DNA of 64,000 bases from Alistipes sp. (GCA_017937125.1 JAGBEH010000007.1:186001-250000); one strand, 5' to 3'. Counted from the first letter of the stretch, positions 9,101 through 17,482 are shown. Program-made: numbers and translations. The notes: generated by a model not told the origin, from the letters alone.

Positions 9101-10785
9101 CGGGCGAGCGCCGCAAGGCGGAGCTGTCGGGCGACATCGATGTCCGCAACCTCTCGACGACGGTCGATTTCACGCAGGTTACCTACACCGTTCCCGAAGC
9201 GCATATCGCCGTGCGGAATAACCGCTTCAAGGCGGACTCGGTAGCCGTATACGACTCCGAACGCCGCGGGGGTACTATGTCGTTCGATTTGAATCTGAAC
9301 CATTTGTCGAATATATCGTACAGGCTGGGTGTGCGTCCTCGGCGGATGCTCGTGCTGAATACCACCGCACAGGACAACGACTATTTCTACGGCAAAGTCT
9401 ATGCGAGCGGCGATGCGGTGATTACGGGCGACAAGAGCGGCGTGAATATGGATATCGTCGCTTCGACGAACGATCATACGGAGTTTTTCCTGCCGCTGTC
9501 GAGCAAGTCGAATGTCTCCAATGCCGATTTCGTGATCTTCGAGCAGGCCGACAAGCCCGATACCACCAATTTCCTCGTGCGCAAGAAGATGATGTTCGAG
9601 CGCAAGCAGCGGCAGCGCACCTCGTCTGCCGGCAGGCTCGACATAAATATGTCTTTGGACGTCCGTCCCAACGCTATGTTCCAGTTGGTTATCGACCCTA
9701 CGGTGGGCGACGTCATCAAGGGTCGCGGCGAGGGTGCGCTCAACCTCCACATCAATCCCAAGGCCAACGTTTTCGAGATGTACGGCGACTATACGATTAC
9801 CGAGGGAAGCTATCTGTTCACCCTCCAGAATCTGATAAACAAGAAATTCATTATCGACGAGGGGTCTACGATACACTGGACGGGCGAACCCGTGGATGCG
9901 CTGCTCAATATCGATGCCGTCTACAAACTCAAGGCGTCGTTGCAGCCGTTGCTTGCGGGAAGCGTTTCGTCCAACATCTCTACGCGCGCCGTGCCCGTCG
10001 AATGTATAATACACCTCAGCGACAGGCTGACCAATCCGACGGTGACGTTCGACGTCGTCGTTCCCAATGCCGATCCCGACGTTCAGGCCGTCGTCGCCAA
10101 TGCCTTGAGTACGCCCGAGAGCCGTTCGCAGCAGTTCCTCTATCTTCTCGTCGCCAACAGTTTCATCTCGGAGGCCTCTACGGATGCATCCTCCAACATA
10201 GGCGCTACGGCTACGGCCGCCACGGGGTTCGAACTGCTGTCGAACCAGTTGAGCAACTGGCTTTCCGCCGATGCCTACAATATAGTTATCCGTTATCGCC
10301 CGAAGACCGATATCGCCAGCGACGAGGTGGACATAGGGTTCTCTACAGAGTTGGTGAATAACCGTCTGCTGCTCGAGGTCGAGGGCAATTACTTGGTGGA
10401 CAGATCTATGGCCGTGAACAACCAGACCTCGAACATTATGGGCGAAGCCTATCTGACGTGGCTTATCGACCGCGCGGGCAACCTGCGTTTGCGCGGGTTC
10501 ACGCATACTATCGACCGTTTCGACGAGAACCAGGGTTTGCAGGAGACGGGCATCGGTATATATTATAAGGAGAGTTTCGACAACCTCAAGGACTTGAAAC
10601 AGCGCGTCAAGGACCGCTTCACCAACCGACGACGCCGTGCCCGTCGCGAGGCCCGTCGCGAGGCCCGTCGCAACGAGCGGCGCGGGACGGACGGGGCGGC
10701 AGGCGGGCAGTCGCCGACGGCGGCCGCATCGCCGTCGGAGGGGACGGCCGTGAAGATCGGTGAGGCGGACGATACGGGCAAATGA
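6169..10785 (+). CDS. tamB: TamB-like translocation/assembly module protein (AsmA/TamB, DUF490 C-terminus)
   Basis: A 1538-residue envelope protein with a GTG start (MRKVIKISVKLL). An N-terminal membrane anchor lies at about residues 8-30, followed by a long stretch of repeating beta-strand segments typical of the bridge-like AsmA/TamB superfamily, and the DUF490 domain in the last 400 residues (for example NADPDVQAVVANALS). Such proteins span the periplasm and are linked to phospholipid transport and outer-membrane protein assembly. The extreme C-terminus is an Arg-rich tail coded by three 12-bp tandem repeats. exbB follows after 40 bases, so tamB probably leads an exbB-exbD-tonB operon. Confidence 0.92.
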   Translation: MRKVIKISVKLLSALVLLLIILPVSLSLVLDIPAVQNYIVDKAANFASERLEARVSIDRVNIGLLNKVNVRGFYVEDYQRDTLLYVDDLRAYVTGFGIFGGGLSFGYGELDGVKLFLTESPDSIMNIKQIVDRISKRKGNGNFRMVIRKADVTNMELRIERLAHRNPEYGVDYGNMRLYDMNGLVDELTIAGSSISGDIESFSFNETSGFVADGITGAFTVDRGVIELRDAEIVTPHSDIRLGSLAIAGGDWSAYKDFIHNVRMDIVTHNSTVSSDDVGYFAPKLRHWKTSVSGLEMTFSGTVADFDATIADARIDGHSELRGSVSAVGLPDFRNADLDLDIRRFGSDAAEIERLAADIAGVELPNGVSKILHRSSPLALSGRFRGRTSSFRTYGKLFTGAGNADFEAVMHPDGSGRSSVGATVSAESADLGRMLGNGRLGTTGFTVVADGYAGRDGYGIDVSGEISRFTFSDYVYDSVKVNGRIDDGVVEGTVVARDRNLDFDLRAVLGLAKEEPSYDLVMELHKADLAALHINRRDSVSVISADIGLSAVGRIPDDINGELSVADCRYRYNDREIVTEHMIVKMQSNEDMRSLTLASDFADAVFESRNGYKDVWAYVKTMAGRYLPLLDSGGNVASKLRRNEEGLDHSFSLLSVTTKNFNPVADALSSGLQIADGSRVQILLDPVCDRFLMRANSDYVERNRLLATSMTLNVANRADSLAVNFKAGDLYVGTFRLPDLTLSGGAGKNRIDLSGHFRDTVMLYEGALNLNATLRKDSATNARGVDIGLGPSWFGRKNERWDISVGGIAADSSRISIDDFAIRNSRQELLIDGVASDSRADSLTLKLNNFDLAPLAQVVNRMGYSVEGRTNGFATVKSALRGSEIAANIRLDSIEVNTIPVKSLEFDSKWDFERNRARFSVATMAERDTIIRGFFAPSKVRYYAKADIDSLDMALLDPMLKGVISHTGGVAAVDLTFTGERRKAELSGDIDVRNLSTTVDFTQVTYTVPEAHIAVRNNRFKADSVAVYDSERRGGTMSFDLNLNHLSNISYRLGVRPRRMLVLNTTAQDNDYFYGKVYASGDAVITGDKSGVNMDIVASTNDHTEFFLPLSSKSNVSNADFVIFEQADKPDTTNFLVRKKMMFERKQRQRTSSAGRLDINMSLDVRPNAMFQLVIDPTVGDVIKGRGEGALNLHINPKANVFEMYGDYTITEGSYLFTLQNLINKKFIIDEGSTIHWTGEPVDALLNIDAVYKLKASLQPLLAGSVSSNISTRAVPVECIIHLSDRLTNPTVTFDVVVPNADPDVQAVVANALSTPESRSQQFLYLLVANSFISEASTDASSNIGATATAATGFELLSNQLSNWLSADAYNIVIRYRPKTDIASDEVDIGFSTELVNNRLLLEVEGNYLVDRSMAVNNQTSNIMGEAYLTWLIDRAGNLRLRGFTHTIDRFDENQGLQETGIGIYYKESFDNLKDLKQRVKDRFTNRRRRARREARREARRNERRGTDGAAGGQSPTAAASPSEGTAVKIGEADDTGK
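10639..10674 (+). repeat. Three 12-bp tandem repeats coding an Arg-Glu-Ala-Arg tail in TamB
   Basis: GCCCGTCGCGAG occurs twice exactly (10639-10650, 10651-10662), and a third copy, GCCCGTCGCAAC, ends at 10674. The unit is a multiple of three, so copy-number change would alter tail length without shifting the frame. Confidence 0.85.
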
Positions 10786-10825
10786 TAAGAACGATTGAAC
10801 TTAAATAAAAATAAAACAGGAAATT

Positions 10826-11494
10826 ATGATTACATTGTTGCAGGCTGCCGGAGTTGCAGCCGATGAAGCGAACAAAATGGGTTTGTGGGAGTTGTTCAAC
10901 AAGGGCGGCTGGCTTATGTGGGTGCTGCTGCTGTTGGGCGGACTTACGGTATTCATCTTCGTCGAGCGTTTTATAGCCATAAGCAAGGCGTCGGGACTGG
11001 ACATCAATTTTATGAACCGTATCCGCGACTATATCTACGACGGCAAGATAGATTCGGCCGTCAATCTGTGCAGGAAGACCGATACGCCCATCGCGCGTAT
11101 GATCGAAAAAGGCATAGGACGCCTCGGCCGTCCTATGGGCGACGTGCAGACGGCTATCGAGAATGTCGCCAACCTCGAGGTCTCGAAGCTCGAAAACGGA
11201 CTTCCGTTCCTTGCGACCATAGCGGGCGGTGCGCCGATGATAGGTTTCCTCGGAACGGTTATCGGTATGGTGCGTACGTTTATGGATATGTCCGCTGCGG
11301 GCGGTACGGTCGATATGGCATTGCTGTCGAGCGGTATGTATGTGGCTATGGTCACTACCGTTGGCGGCCTTATCGTCGGCATCCCCGCATATTTCGGCTA
11401 CAACTATCTCGTGGCGCGGATAGAAAAGGTCGTTTTCCGTATGGAGGCCAATTCGATAGCGTTTATGGACATTCTCAACCAACCAGTAAAATAA
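10826..11494 (+). CDS. exbB: MotA/TolQ/ExbB proton channel family protein
   Basis: A 222-residue inner-membrane protein with three hydrophobic segments (about residues 28-50, 128-152 and 170-192). The second carries the family signature PMIGFLGTVIGMVRTF and the third MVTTVGGLIVGIPAYF. It forms the proton channel of the TonB energising complex with the ExbD encoded nine bases downstream. The order exbB-exbD-tonB directly after tamB suggests one operon that powers SusC-type transporters and other TonB-dependent outer-membrane proteins. Confidence 0.95.
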   Translation: MITLLQAAGVAADEANKMGLWELFNKGGWLMWVLLLLGGLTVFIFVERFIAISKASGLDINFMNRIRDYIYDGKIDSAVNLCRKTDTPIARMIEKGIGRLGRPMGDVQTAIENVANLEVSKLENGLPFLATIAGGAPMIGFLGTVIGMVRTFMDMSAAGGTVDMALLSSGMYVAMVTTVGGLIVGIPAYFGYNYLVARIEKVVFRMEANSIAFMDILNQPVK

Positions 11495-11503
11495 TCGCGC
11501 GTT

Positions 11504-11905
11504 ATGGCAATAAAACACGGATCCAAAGTCGATAAGTCGTTCTCGGCATCGGCGATGACCGACCTTATGTTCCTGCTGCTGATATTTATGCTTATCGCAA
11601 CGACGCTTATCAACCCCAACGCGTTGAAGCTGATGTTGCCCAAAAGTTCGAACCAGCTCAAGGACAAGGCGGTTACTACCGTATCGATACAGCAGAACGG
11701 AGCGACATACAATTACTACGTCGAACTCGACCGCGTAGACGGCATCGAGGGCGTGGCGCGGGCGCTCAAGGCGCGTCTCGACGGTCGCGAAGACCCTACG
11801 GTTTCGTTGCATTGCGACAAAACCGTGGCCATAGACGAAGTCGTGAAGGTGATGAATATCGCCAAGGATAACGATTATAAACTGATACTCGCCACGCAGC
11901 CTTGA
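11504..11905 (+). CDS. exbD: ExbD/TolR family biopolymer transport protein
   Basis: A 133-residue protein with one N-terminal transmembrane helix (about residues 20-42) carrying the conserved Asp in MTDLMFLLLIFML that takes part in proton flow, followed by the small periplasmic domain (HCDKTVAIDEVVKVMNIAK). It partners ExbB and TonB. Its stop overlaps the tonB start by four bases (ATGA), which implies translational coupling. A short hydrophilic N-terminus, no signal peptide and the family's usual length support the call. Confidence 0.95.
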   Translation: MAIKHGSKVDKSFSASAMTDLMFLLLIFMLIATTLINPNALKLMLPKSSNQLKDKAVTTVSIQQNGATYNYYVELDRVDGIEGVARALKARLDGREDPTVSLHCDKTVAIDEVVKVMNIAKDNDYKLILATQP

Positions 11906-12624
11906 TGCCGCGGCGATTTAGTGCATATTGTAAAATGTATTATTACGACCCGAACGATAAGCGTCCGTTCCGATGGGCGGCGGCGTCAGCGGCGGCATAT
12001 GTGCTGTCGGCGGCTGTCGCATTTGCCTGCGTGTCGTTCGATTTGGATGCAGGGCGTATGACGGGCGACGGTATCGTCGTCGAATTCGTCGAGGCGGAAC
12101 CCGTGCCGCCCCCCGAGCCTCCCGAAATCCGCATTCCCGAACCGCAGATGCACGATAAGGTGTCGGCGGAAGAGAACGAACAGCAGGTGAGCGGTACGGA
12201 CGAGCAGACACGTACGGTCAATCCGAAGGCGCTGTTCAAAATGAACAGGGGCGGCACGGATGCTCCCGAGTCCGTCGGCAATCCCAAAGCACGCAAGGCC
12301 GAGGAGAATACGGCGTCGGGTGCGGGCGGCGGTCTCAATCCCGAGGGCAACGACCAGCTCGACAAGGGTTTGCAGGGCCGCGGCTTGGTCGGGGCCCTGC
12401 CGCGTCCGGCATATCCGGGGAACCTCAGCGGCAAGATAGTTATCCGCGTGGCGGTCGATAAGAACGGCCGTGTAACGAGTGCCGAGTTCGAACCTGCGGG
12501 TTCCACGTTGAACGACGGTGCGATGGTGCAGGCGGCCATCGAAGCGGCGAAAAAGGCACGTTTTACCGAGAGCCGCAGCTTCATAGAAGGCGGCACCATA
12601 ACCTATAATTTTAATTTGAATTGA
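11902..12624 (+). CDS. tonB: Energy transducer TonB
   Basis: A 240-residue protein with one membrane anchor (about residues 24-47), a Pro-rich linker (EPVPPPEPPEIRIPEP, about residues 66-81) and a C-terminal domain like TonB_C that uses VDKNGRVTSAEFEP and ends GGTITYNFNLN. It carries the ExbBD-derived force across the periplasm to TonB-dependent receptors. The start at 11902 overlaps exbD; Met12 (11935, MYYYDPNDKRPF) is an equally reasonable start and would separate the genes. A Bacteroidetes genome usually has several TonBs, so which receptors this one serves is open. Confidence 0.92.
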   Translation: MMPRRFSAYCKMYYYDPNDKRPFRWAAASAAAYVLSAAVAFACVSFDLDAGRMTGDGIVVEFVEAEPVPPPEPPEIRIPEPQMHDKVSAEENEQQVSGTDEQTRTVNPKALFKMNRGGTDAPESVGNPKARKAEENTASGAGGGLNPEGNDQLDKGLQGRGLVGALPRPAYPGNLSGKIVIRVAVDKNGRVTSAEFEPAGSTLNDGAMVQAAIEAAKKARFTESRSFIEGGTITYNFNLN

Positions 12625-12671
12625 TTTCTGAAAGAAGAGACCTGCAACGTTCGTTCGTTGCCTGTGCGGAT

Positions 12672-13262
12672 ATGTATAGAATATTGTTGTCGATAGCATT
12701 ATTGTTTGCGGCGGTCGAGGTCTCGGCGGCCCCCCCCCTTACCGATTCGAGCACCGAGCCCGTGCAGGTGCATAATGCGGCGCACTCGTCCACCCGAGTG
12801 AGGTATGAAACTCCCGAGAGCCGTTATGTATATGAACGTGTGGCGTTGCAGCGCGACGATGCGCGTCCTGCCGAGCGTCTGAAGGAGCGGGATACTGTTG
12901 CCGTGAAAGAATCGGCAACGGCGGTTTACGACGGCGCCCATATCGAATTCGAGGAGACGACTCACGATTTCGGGCATGTGGCGCGCCGCGGAGGCGATCT
13001 GACGGCTGAGTTCGAGTATGTGAACGACGGCACGGAACCGCTTGTCATAACCCGCATAACCACTTCGTGCACCTGTATCAAACCGCAATTCATAAAACGC
13101 CCGCTCGCCGTGGGCGAACGGGGTGTCATAAGGCTGGTGTACGAACCTCATAAAATGGAGGCGGGAGCTTTCCATAAGGTCATTCAGGTGCATACCAACT
13201 CTGTCGGCGGCATTCGCCTTCTGACCGTGCAGGGTTATTCCGTTAATGGCCGCAAGTTATAG
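12672..13262 (+). CDS. DUF1573 domain exported protein
   Basis: A 196-residue protein starting at Met 12672 (MYRILLSIALLFAAVEVSA), which gives a clean signal peptide; upstream in-frame codons only add a charged stretch. The mature part has a linker of about 75 residues and then a DUF1573 immunoglobulin-like domain (FEETTHDFGHV, ITTSCTCIKPQ, VTVQGYSV-like end). It is a periplasmic or cell-surface protein of unknown role. The sequence right after the signal peptide is coded by a run of nine C residues, so slippage would shift the frame early. It follows tonB by 47 bases and probably ends that operon. Confidence 0.85.
   Translation: MYRILLSIALLFAAVEVSAAPPLTDSSTEPVQVHNAAHSSTRVRYETPESRYVYERVALQRDDARPAERLKERDTVAVKESATAVYDGAHIEFEETTHDFGHVARRGGDLTAEFEYVNDGTEPLVITRITTSCTCIKPQFIKRPLAVGERGVIRLVYEPHKMEAGAFHKVIQVHTNSVGGIRLLTVQGYSVNGRKL
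12730..12738 (+). repeat. Nine-C homopolymer inside the DUF1573 gene
   Basis: The run codes the Ala-Pro-Pro junction just after the predicted signal-peptide cleavage site. A gain or loss of one base would truncate the protein within a short distance. Confidence 0.9.
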
Positions 13263-13288
13263 GCTCGGGCGGTATCCGCGTTTTTCTC

Positions 13289-13341
13289 CTGCCGCGCTGG
13301 CAGTTCCGTCGTGTTGTATTCTGCCGCGCTGGCAGTTCCGT
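13289..13341 (+). repeat. Two 21-bp direct repeats, each a small hairpin
   Basis: CTGCCGCGCTGGCAGTTCCGT occurs at 13289-13309 and again at 13321-13341, 32 bases apart. Each copy contains CTGCC-GCGCT-GGCAG, a five-base-pair hairpin. Degenerate TGCCGCGC copies follow near 13353 and 13384. They fill the gap between the converging DUF1573 and arginine decarboxylase genes. Confidence 0.8.
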
Positions 13342-13412
13342 TACGCTACAGTCTTGCCGCGCTGTTCTGCCTTGCCGTTCTCCTGCCGCGCGGTCGGTCT
13401 CGTTATACGTAC

Positions 13413-13433
13413 GGCCCGATGCGGGCGCTTTTT
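13413..13433 (+). terminator. Probable terminator of the tamB-tonB operon
   Basis: GCCCG-ATG-CGGGC (13414-13426) is followed by GCTTTTT. The stem is short but GC-rich and lies between converging genes. Confidence 0.5.
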
Positions 13434-13478
13434 GCTTCGGGGACGGCTTATGTCTCCTGCTATGGGCGCGCGGGATGA

Positions 13479-14873
13479 TCAATATCCTAAAATTCGCAAC
13501 ATCGCCCTGTACGACTGCTCTTTGGCGAACAGACGGGTGTAATACTCGTTGTCGTCCTTGTCGCGGTCGATGATTATGTGCTTCGGCGCGGGGATAAGGC
13601 AGTGCTGTATGCCGCCGAACCCGCCGAGCGACTCCTGATAGGCTCCCGTGTGGAAGAATCCTATGTATTGGGTGTTACCCGCCTCGAGTTTCGGCAGGAA
13701 TATGGCATTGGTATGTGTCTCCGAGTTGTAGAAATCCTCGCTGTCGCAGGTCAGACCCCCGAGGAACACCCTCTGATACTCCTTGTCCCAGTTGTTTATC
13801 GGCAACATTATGTAACGCTGGTTTATTCCCCACGTATCGGGCAGCGTCGTTATGAACGAACTGTCTATCATATACCAGAACTCGCGGTCGTTCTGCTGTT
13901 TCTGGTTTACGATCGAATAGAGCGTCGCCCCGCTTTCGCCTACGGTGAACGAACCGAATTCGGTAAATATGTTCGGCTCGTCTATTCCGTTGGACTCGCA
14001 TATGTGCTTTATCTGCGCGACGATCTCCTCGGTTAGATACTCGTAGTCGTAATTGAAGTCGAGGGAGCTCTTTATCGGGAATCCTCCGCCGATATTCAGA
14101 CTGTCGAGCTCGGGGCATATCGCTTTCAGCTGACAATATATGTTGAGGCATTTCGACAACTCGTTCCAATAGTAGGCCGTATCCTTGATGCCGGTGTTGA
14201 TGAAGAAGTGCAGCATCTTCAACTGGAATTTCTTGCTCTTCTGTATCTTCGCCTTGTAGAAGTCGATTATCTCGTTGTAGCGTATGCCGAGACGCGAGGT
14301 GTAGAAGTCGAACTTCGGCTCCTCCTCGCAGGCGATTCGTATGCCGACCTTGCATTTCTTGGTGAAGACGTCCTCGAAAAGGTCCAGCTCCTCCTTGTTG
14401 TCGATGACGGGGATGGTGTTCTGGAACCCGTCATTGACCAACTGCGCGATATTCTCCACATATTGAGGACGTTTGAAGCCGTTGCAGATGATGTAACGGT
14501 CCTTGTCGATGATGCCCCCGTCGTAGAGCGAGTTTATGATGTGTATGTCGTATGCCGACGAGGTCTCCAGATGTATGTCGTTCTTCAACGCCTCTTCCAG
14601 CACGAATGAGAAGTGGCTCGATTTGGTGCAGTAGCAATAGTTGTACGACCCTTTGTAATCGACCTTCGCCATAGCTACGTTGAACATTCGTTTGGCACGG
14701 TTTATCTGCGACGAAATCTTCGGCAGGTAAGTTATTTTCAACGGAGTGCCGTACTGCTTGATGATCTCCATAAGCGGAATGCCGTAGAAATTCAACTCGT
14801 TGTCCTCGACGGTGAATTCGTCCTGCGGGAAGTCGAACGTCTGTTCGATAAGGTCGATGTACTTGTTTTTCAT
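13479..14873 (-). CDS. speA: Arginine decarboxylase, fold type III PLP enzyme
   Basis: A 464-residue cytoplasmic enzyme of the alanine-racemase-like/ornithine-diaminopimelate decarboxylase fold, in the shorter Bacteroidetes form of biosynthetic arginine decarboxylase. The pyridoxal-phosphate Lys is Lys84 in YCTKSSHF, and the phosphate-binding glycine loop is GGGFP (262-266). The C-terminal barrel carries GGLTCDSEDFY, with the substrate Asp, and GAYQESLGG. It makes agmatine from arginine as the entry to polyamine synthesis. A diaminopimelate or carboxynorspermidine decarboxylase would differ in length and in these motifs. The neighbours are unrelated, and the gene stands alone between converging and divergent genes. 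Confidence 0.88.
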   Translation of the reverse strand: MKNKYIDLIEQTFDFPQDEFTVEDNELNFYGIPLMEIIKQYGTPLKITYLPKISSQINRAKRMFNVAMAKVDYKGSYNYCYCTKSSHFSFVLEEALKNDIHLETSSAYDIHIINSLYDGGIIDKDRYIICNGFKRPQYVENIAQLVNDGFQNTIPVIDNKEELDLFEDVFTKKCKVGIRIACEEEPKFDFYTSRLGIRYNEIIDFYKAKIQKSKKFQLKMLHFFINTGIKDTAYYWNELSKCLNIYCQLKAICPELDSLNIGGGFPIKSSLDFNYDYEYLTEEIVAQIKHICESNGIDEPNIFTEFGSFTVGESGATLYSIVNQKQQNDREFWYMIDSSFITTLPDTWGINQRYIMLPINNWDKEYQRVFLGGLTCDSEDFYNSETHTNAIFLPKLEAGNTQYIGFFHTGAYQESLGGFGGIQHCLIPAPKHIIIDRDKDDNEYYTRLFAKEQSYRAMLRILGY

Positions 14874-15026
14874 CTTTTCGTTTTTGTTTTTCCAATGAAT
14901 CCGCGTCGGCTACTTTGCCGAAATCGTGCCGAAGTAGCTCCGTCGGATTTACGGATTTTTCGGATTGCAAAGTACGCGAATATTTTCGATACGGCCAACT
15001 ATTTATACAATTAATTATATATAGTA

Positions 15027-15057
15027 TTGGTTTTTTCATCGAAAAGGTGTAATTTTG
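15027..15057 (+). promoter_or_regulatory. Promoter for the HU-CCDC81-like gene
   Basis: TTG (15027-15029), 20 bases, then TAATTTTG (15050-15057). The start would be near 15064, leaving a leader of about 13 bases. Confidence 0.6.
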
Positions 15058-15076
15058 AACGAATTTTAATGTATTT

Positions 15077-15739
15077 ATGTTGAATCGCATAATAGCCAAC
15101 AGGCTTAAGGAGAGCCGCCGTCTGGTGATACCGAAACTCGGGGCCTTCATAGTTAAGGAACCCGACGGGAAAATTCTCTTTTCCGAGCTTCTGCGCGGCG
15201 ACGACGGTGTGCTGCGCGGCCTTATAAAGGCGAGCGGCGTGGGGGATATAGAGGCTGCGGGCGTTATCGACCGCTATGTCTTCGAAGTACGCAATACGCT
15301 CGATCGCGGCCGGTCCTACGAGATCGGCGATCTCGGGGCTTTGCGCCGTTCGGAGAACGGAGCTATAGTTTTCGTGCAGAGTCCGACCTCGGAGGTGAGA
15401 CCGAATGCGTCCGTGCGTTCGGGGCATCCGTATGTCGCTCCTGCGGCATATTCGGCGGAGACGGAGAAGGAACAGCCCTCCGCGAATGAAACGACGGTGC
15501 CGCGCCGTGTCGTGAAGCGCCGCCGCAAGGCCGATGCATTTATCGTGGCGGCTGTTATTATTGCCGTGCTGGCGGTGGCCGTGATGGTTTACGGATATTT
15601 CCGCGCCAACGAGCAGGGAGAGGTCTCCTTACGCGAGATGTTCATCCCTTCTGCGGAATCCGAACCCGTCGATTTGGGCGCACCGTCCGACGGCGTATCC
15701 GACGACGCATCGGAGGAGACGAATGCTCCGATGCGATAG
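15077..15739 (+). CDS. HU-CCDC81-like domain membrane protein
   Basis: A 220-residue protein. Residues 1-110 resemble the paired CCDC81-like prokaryotic HU domains of Bacteroidetes (LKESRRLVIPKLGAFIV, then RSYEIGDLGALRR). A basic stretch, RRVVKRRRK (about residues 143-151), precedes one transmembrane helix (about residues 154-176), and an acidic tail follows. The usual relatives carry a C-terminal SPOR domain; this one does not. It could tether DNA or another HU-binding partner to the inner membrane. It is followed 55 bases later by the sigma-54 activator gene. The domain call rests on recalled family features, so treat it as moderate. Confidence 0.7.
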   Translation: MLNRIIANRLKESRRLVIPKLGAFIVKEPDGKILFSELLRGDDGVLRGLIKASGVGDIEAAGVIDRYVFEVRNTLDRGRSYEIGDLGALRRSENGAIVFVQSPTSEVRPNASVRSGHPYVAPAAYSAETEKEQPSANETTVPRRVVKRRRKADAFIVAAVIIAVLAVAVMVYGYFRANEQGEVSLREMFIPSAESEPVDLGAPSDGVSDDASEETNAPMR

Positions 15740-15794
15740 GCTGCCGAGCGAAACCGACGGCGAAGCTTGGGTGCGAATTTGAAATGAAGAGACA

Positions 15795-16976
15795 ATGGCA
15801 GACTTACTATCGGTAAAACAACGGTTCGGCATAATCGGTAACTCCGAGCTGCTGAACAGGGCGCTGGAGGTGGCGCTGCGCGTGGCGCCGACCGACCTGT
15901 CGGTGTTGGTGACGGGCGAGAGCGGCGTGGGCAAGGAGTTTTTCCCTCAGATAATACACGCCTTTTCGGCGCGCAAGCACAACAAGTACATAGCCGTGAA
16001 CTGCGGCGCCATTCCCGACGGAACTATAGACTCGGAGCTGTTCGGCCACGAAAAAGGTGCCTTTACGGGTGCCACCGATGCCCGCAAGGGTTATTTTGAG
16101 GAGGCCGACGGTGGTACGATATTCCTCGACGAGGTGGGCGAGTTGCCTCTTTCGACACAGGTGCGGTTGTTGCGTGTGTTGCAGACGGGCGAGTTCATCC
16201 GCGTTGGTTCGGCACGCGTGCAGAAGACGAACGTGCGCGTCGTGGCCGCCACGAACAACAACCTTGTGCAGTCGATCGCATCGGGACGTTTCCGCGAGGA
16301 TCTTTACTACCGTCTTAATACGGTGCCGATAGCGGTGCCTGCGCTGCGCGAGCGTCCCGAAGACATATATCTGTTGTTCCGCAAGTTCGCGAGCGACGTG
16401 GCCGTGCAGTACCGTATGCCCGCCGTGCAGCTGGATGCCGATGCGCGTGCGATGCTCGAAAGCTACTATTGGCGCGGCAATATACGTCAGCTGAAGAACG
16501 TCGCCGAGCAGATTTCGGCCATAGAGGAGTCGCGCGAGATAACGCCTGCCATACTGGCCAAATATCTGGCCGAGCCGCAGATGTCGTCGCAGCCGAGCGT
16601 TATGAGTTCGGCGCGTATGGACGATATGGATACCGAGCGGGAGCTGCTCTACAAGGTGCTGTTCGATATGCGCAGCGATATCAACGATATGAAGCGTATG
16701 CTGATGGAGATGCGTATGGGCGGTATGGCGGCGCCCGTCGAGCACAAGGAGGTGTTCGGGCTGTTGCCGACGAAGACGCAGGGCGCCGAGGAGTATGCCG
16801 AGAGCGAGGAGGTCATCGACGAACAGCCGCGCGAACTGACGAAGGCCGACGTGCAGCGCGAGCAGATAGTCAGGGCGTTGCGCCGTCATAACGGCCGTCG
16901 CAAGGATGCGGCCGCCGAGCTGTTTATGTCGGAGCGTACGCTCTATCGTAAAATAAAGGAACTGGGGATAGAATGA
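15795..16976 (+). CDS. Sigma-54-dependent transcriptional activator without a sensor domain
   Basis: A 393-residue regulator. The AAA+ domain begins almost at once: Walker A GESGVGKE (41-48), the sigma-54 contact loop GAFTGA (88-93) and Walker B FLDEVGE (from 110). A Fis-type helix-turn-helix closes the protein ([20 protein letters not shown]). Between them, residues 265-310 form a Met-rich, coiled-coil-like linker ([17 protein letters not shown]). No receiver, PAS or GAF domain is present, so control must come from expression level or a partner protein. It overlaps the next gene by four bases and heads an operon with lptE and secG, an arrangement I believe is kept in other Bacteroidales. Confidence 0.93.
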   Translation: MADLLSVKQRFGIIGNSELLNRALEVALRVAPTDLSVLVTGESGVGKEFFPQIIHAFSARKHNKYIAVNCGAIPDGTIDSELFGHEKGAFTGATDARKGYFEEADGGTIFLDEVGELPLSTQVRLLRVLQTGEFIRVGSARVQKTNVRVVAATNNNLVQSIASGRFREDLYYRLNTVPIAVPALRERPEDIYLLFRKFASDVAVQYRMPAVQLDADARAMLESYYWRGNIRQLKNVAEQISAIEESREITPAILAKYLAEPQMSSQPSVMSSARMDDMDTERELLYKVLFDMRSDINDMKRMLMEMRMGGMAAPVEHKEVFGLLPTKTQGAEEYAESEEVIDEQPRELTKADVQREQIVRALRRHNGRRKDAAAELFMSERTLYRKIKELGIE

Positions 16977-17482
16977 GCGATATAGAGATATTTGCGGCGG
17001 TAATATTCGCGACGGTGTTCGCGGGTTTCGCATTTTTCAGATATGTTGAGTACCGTAACCTGCGCAGCGGCCGCTGGACGGCACTGTCGCGTATGGAGTA
17101 CGAACGTCCGAGGATGGCGGTTCAGGTGATTTTTCTGGTCTGCTGCATCATAGCAGGTGTCGCGCAGATCGTCTCGGGCTCCGTAGTTTTCGGTATTTTG
17201 TGGATTCTGGCGGGAGCGATACAGTGCTGGGAGCAGATATACCGTTACGACAGACGTTACAGGCTGGTGCTCACTCCCTACCGCATAATTTTTACGGGCG
17301 GAGCTTCGTGGTGGCGCTACAAGGGGGTTAAAGAGGTCGTTTATTCGGCCGACAGACGTGAGGTCGTCTTCTTCTCGCAGGGCAACCTGCGGGCGCCCGT
17401 ACCGATGGACGAGGCCGATTTCGCGACTATGAAAGAACTGTTGCGTAGGTATGCGCCGAATGTCTTCGTCGCGGAACGATGA
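16973..17482 (+). CDS. Small inner-membrane protein of unknown function
   Basis: A 169-residue protein with three hydrophobic segments (about residues 5-22, 48-68 and 69-86) and a soluble C-terminal half (GASWWRYKGVKEVVYSADRR) that resembles a bacterial PH-like or membrane-bound beta domain, although I cannot assign a family. Its ATG overlaps the stop of the sigma-54 activator by four bases, so the two are translationally coupled. lptE starts 41 bases downstream. The location suggests an envelope role. Confidence 0.8.
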   Translation: MSDIEIFAAVIFATVFAGFAFFRYVEYRNLRSGRWTALSRMEYERPRMAVQVIFLVCCIIAGVAQIVSGSVVFGILWILAGAIQCWEQIYRYDRRYRLVLTPYRIIFTGGASWWRYKGVKEVVYSADRREVVFFSQGNLRAPVPMDEADFATMKELLRRYAPNVFVAER

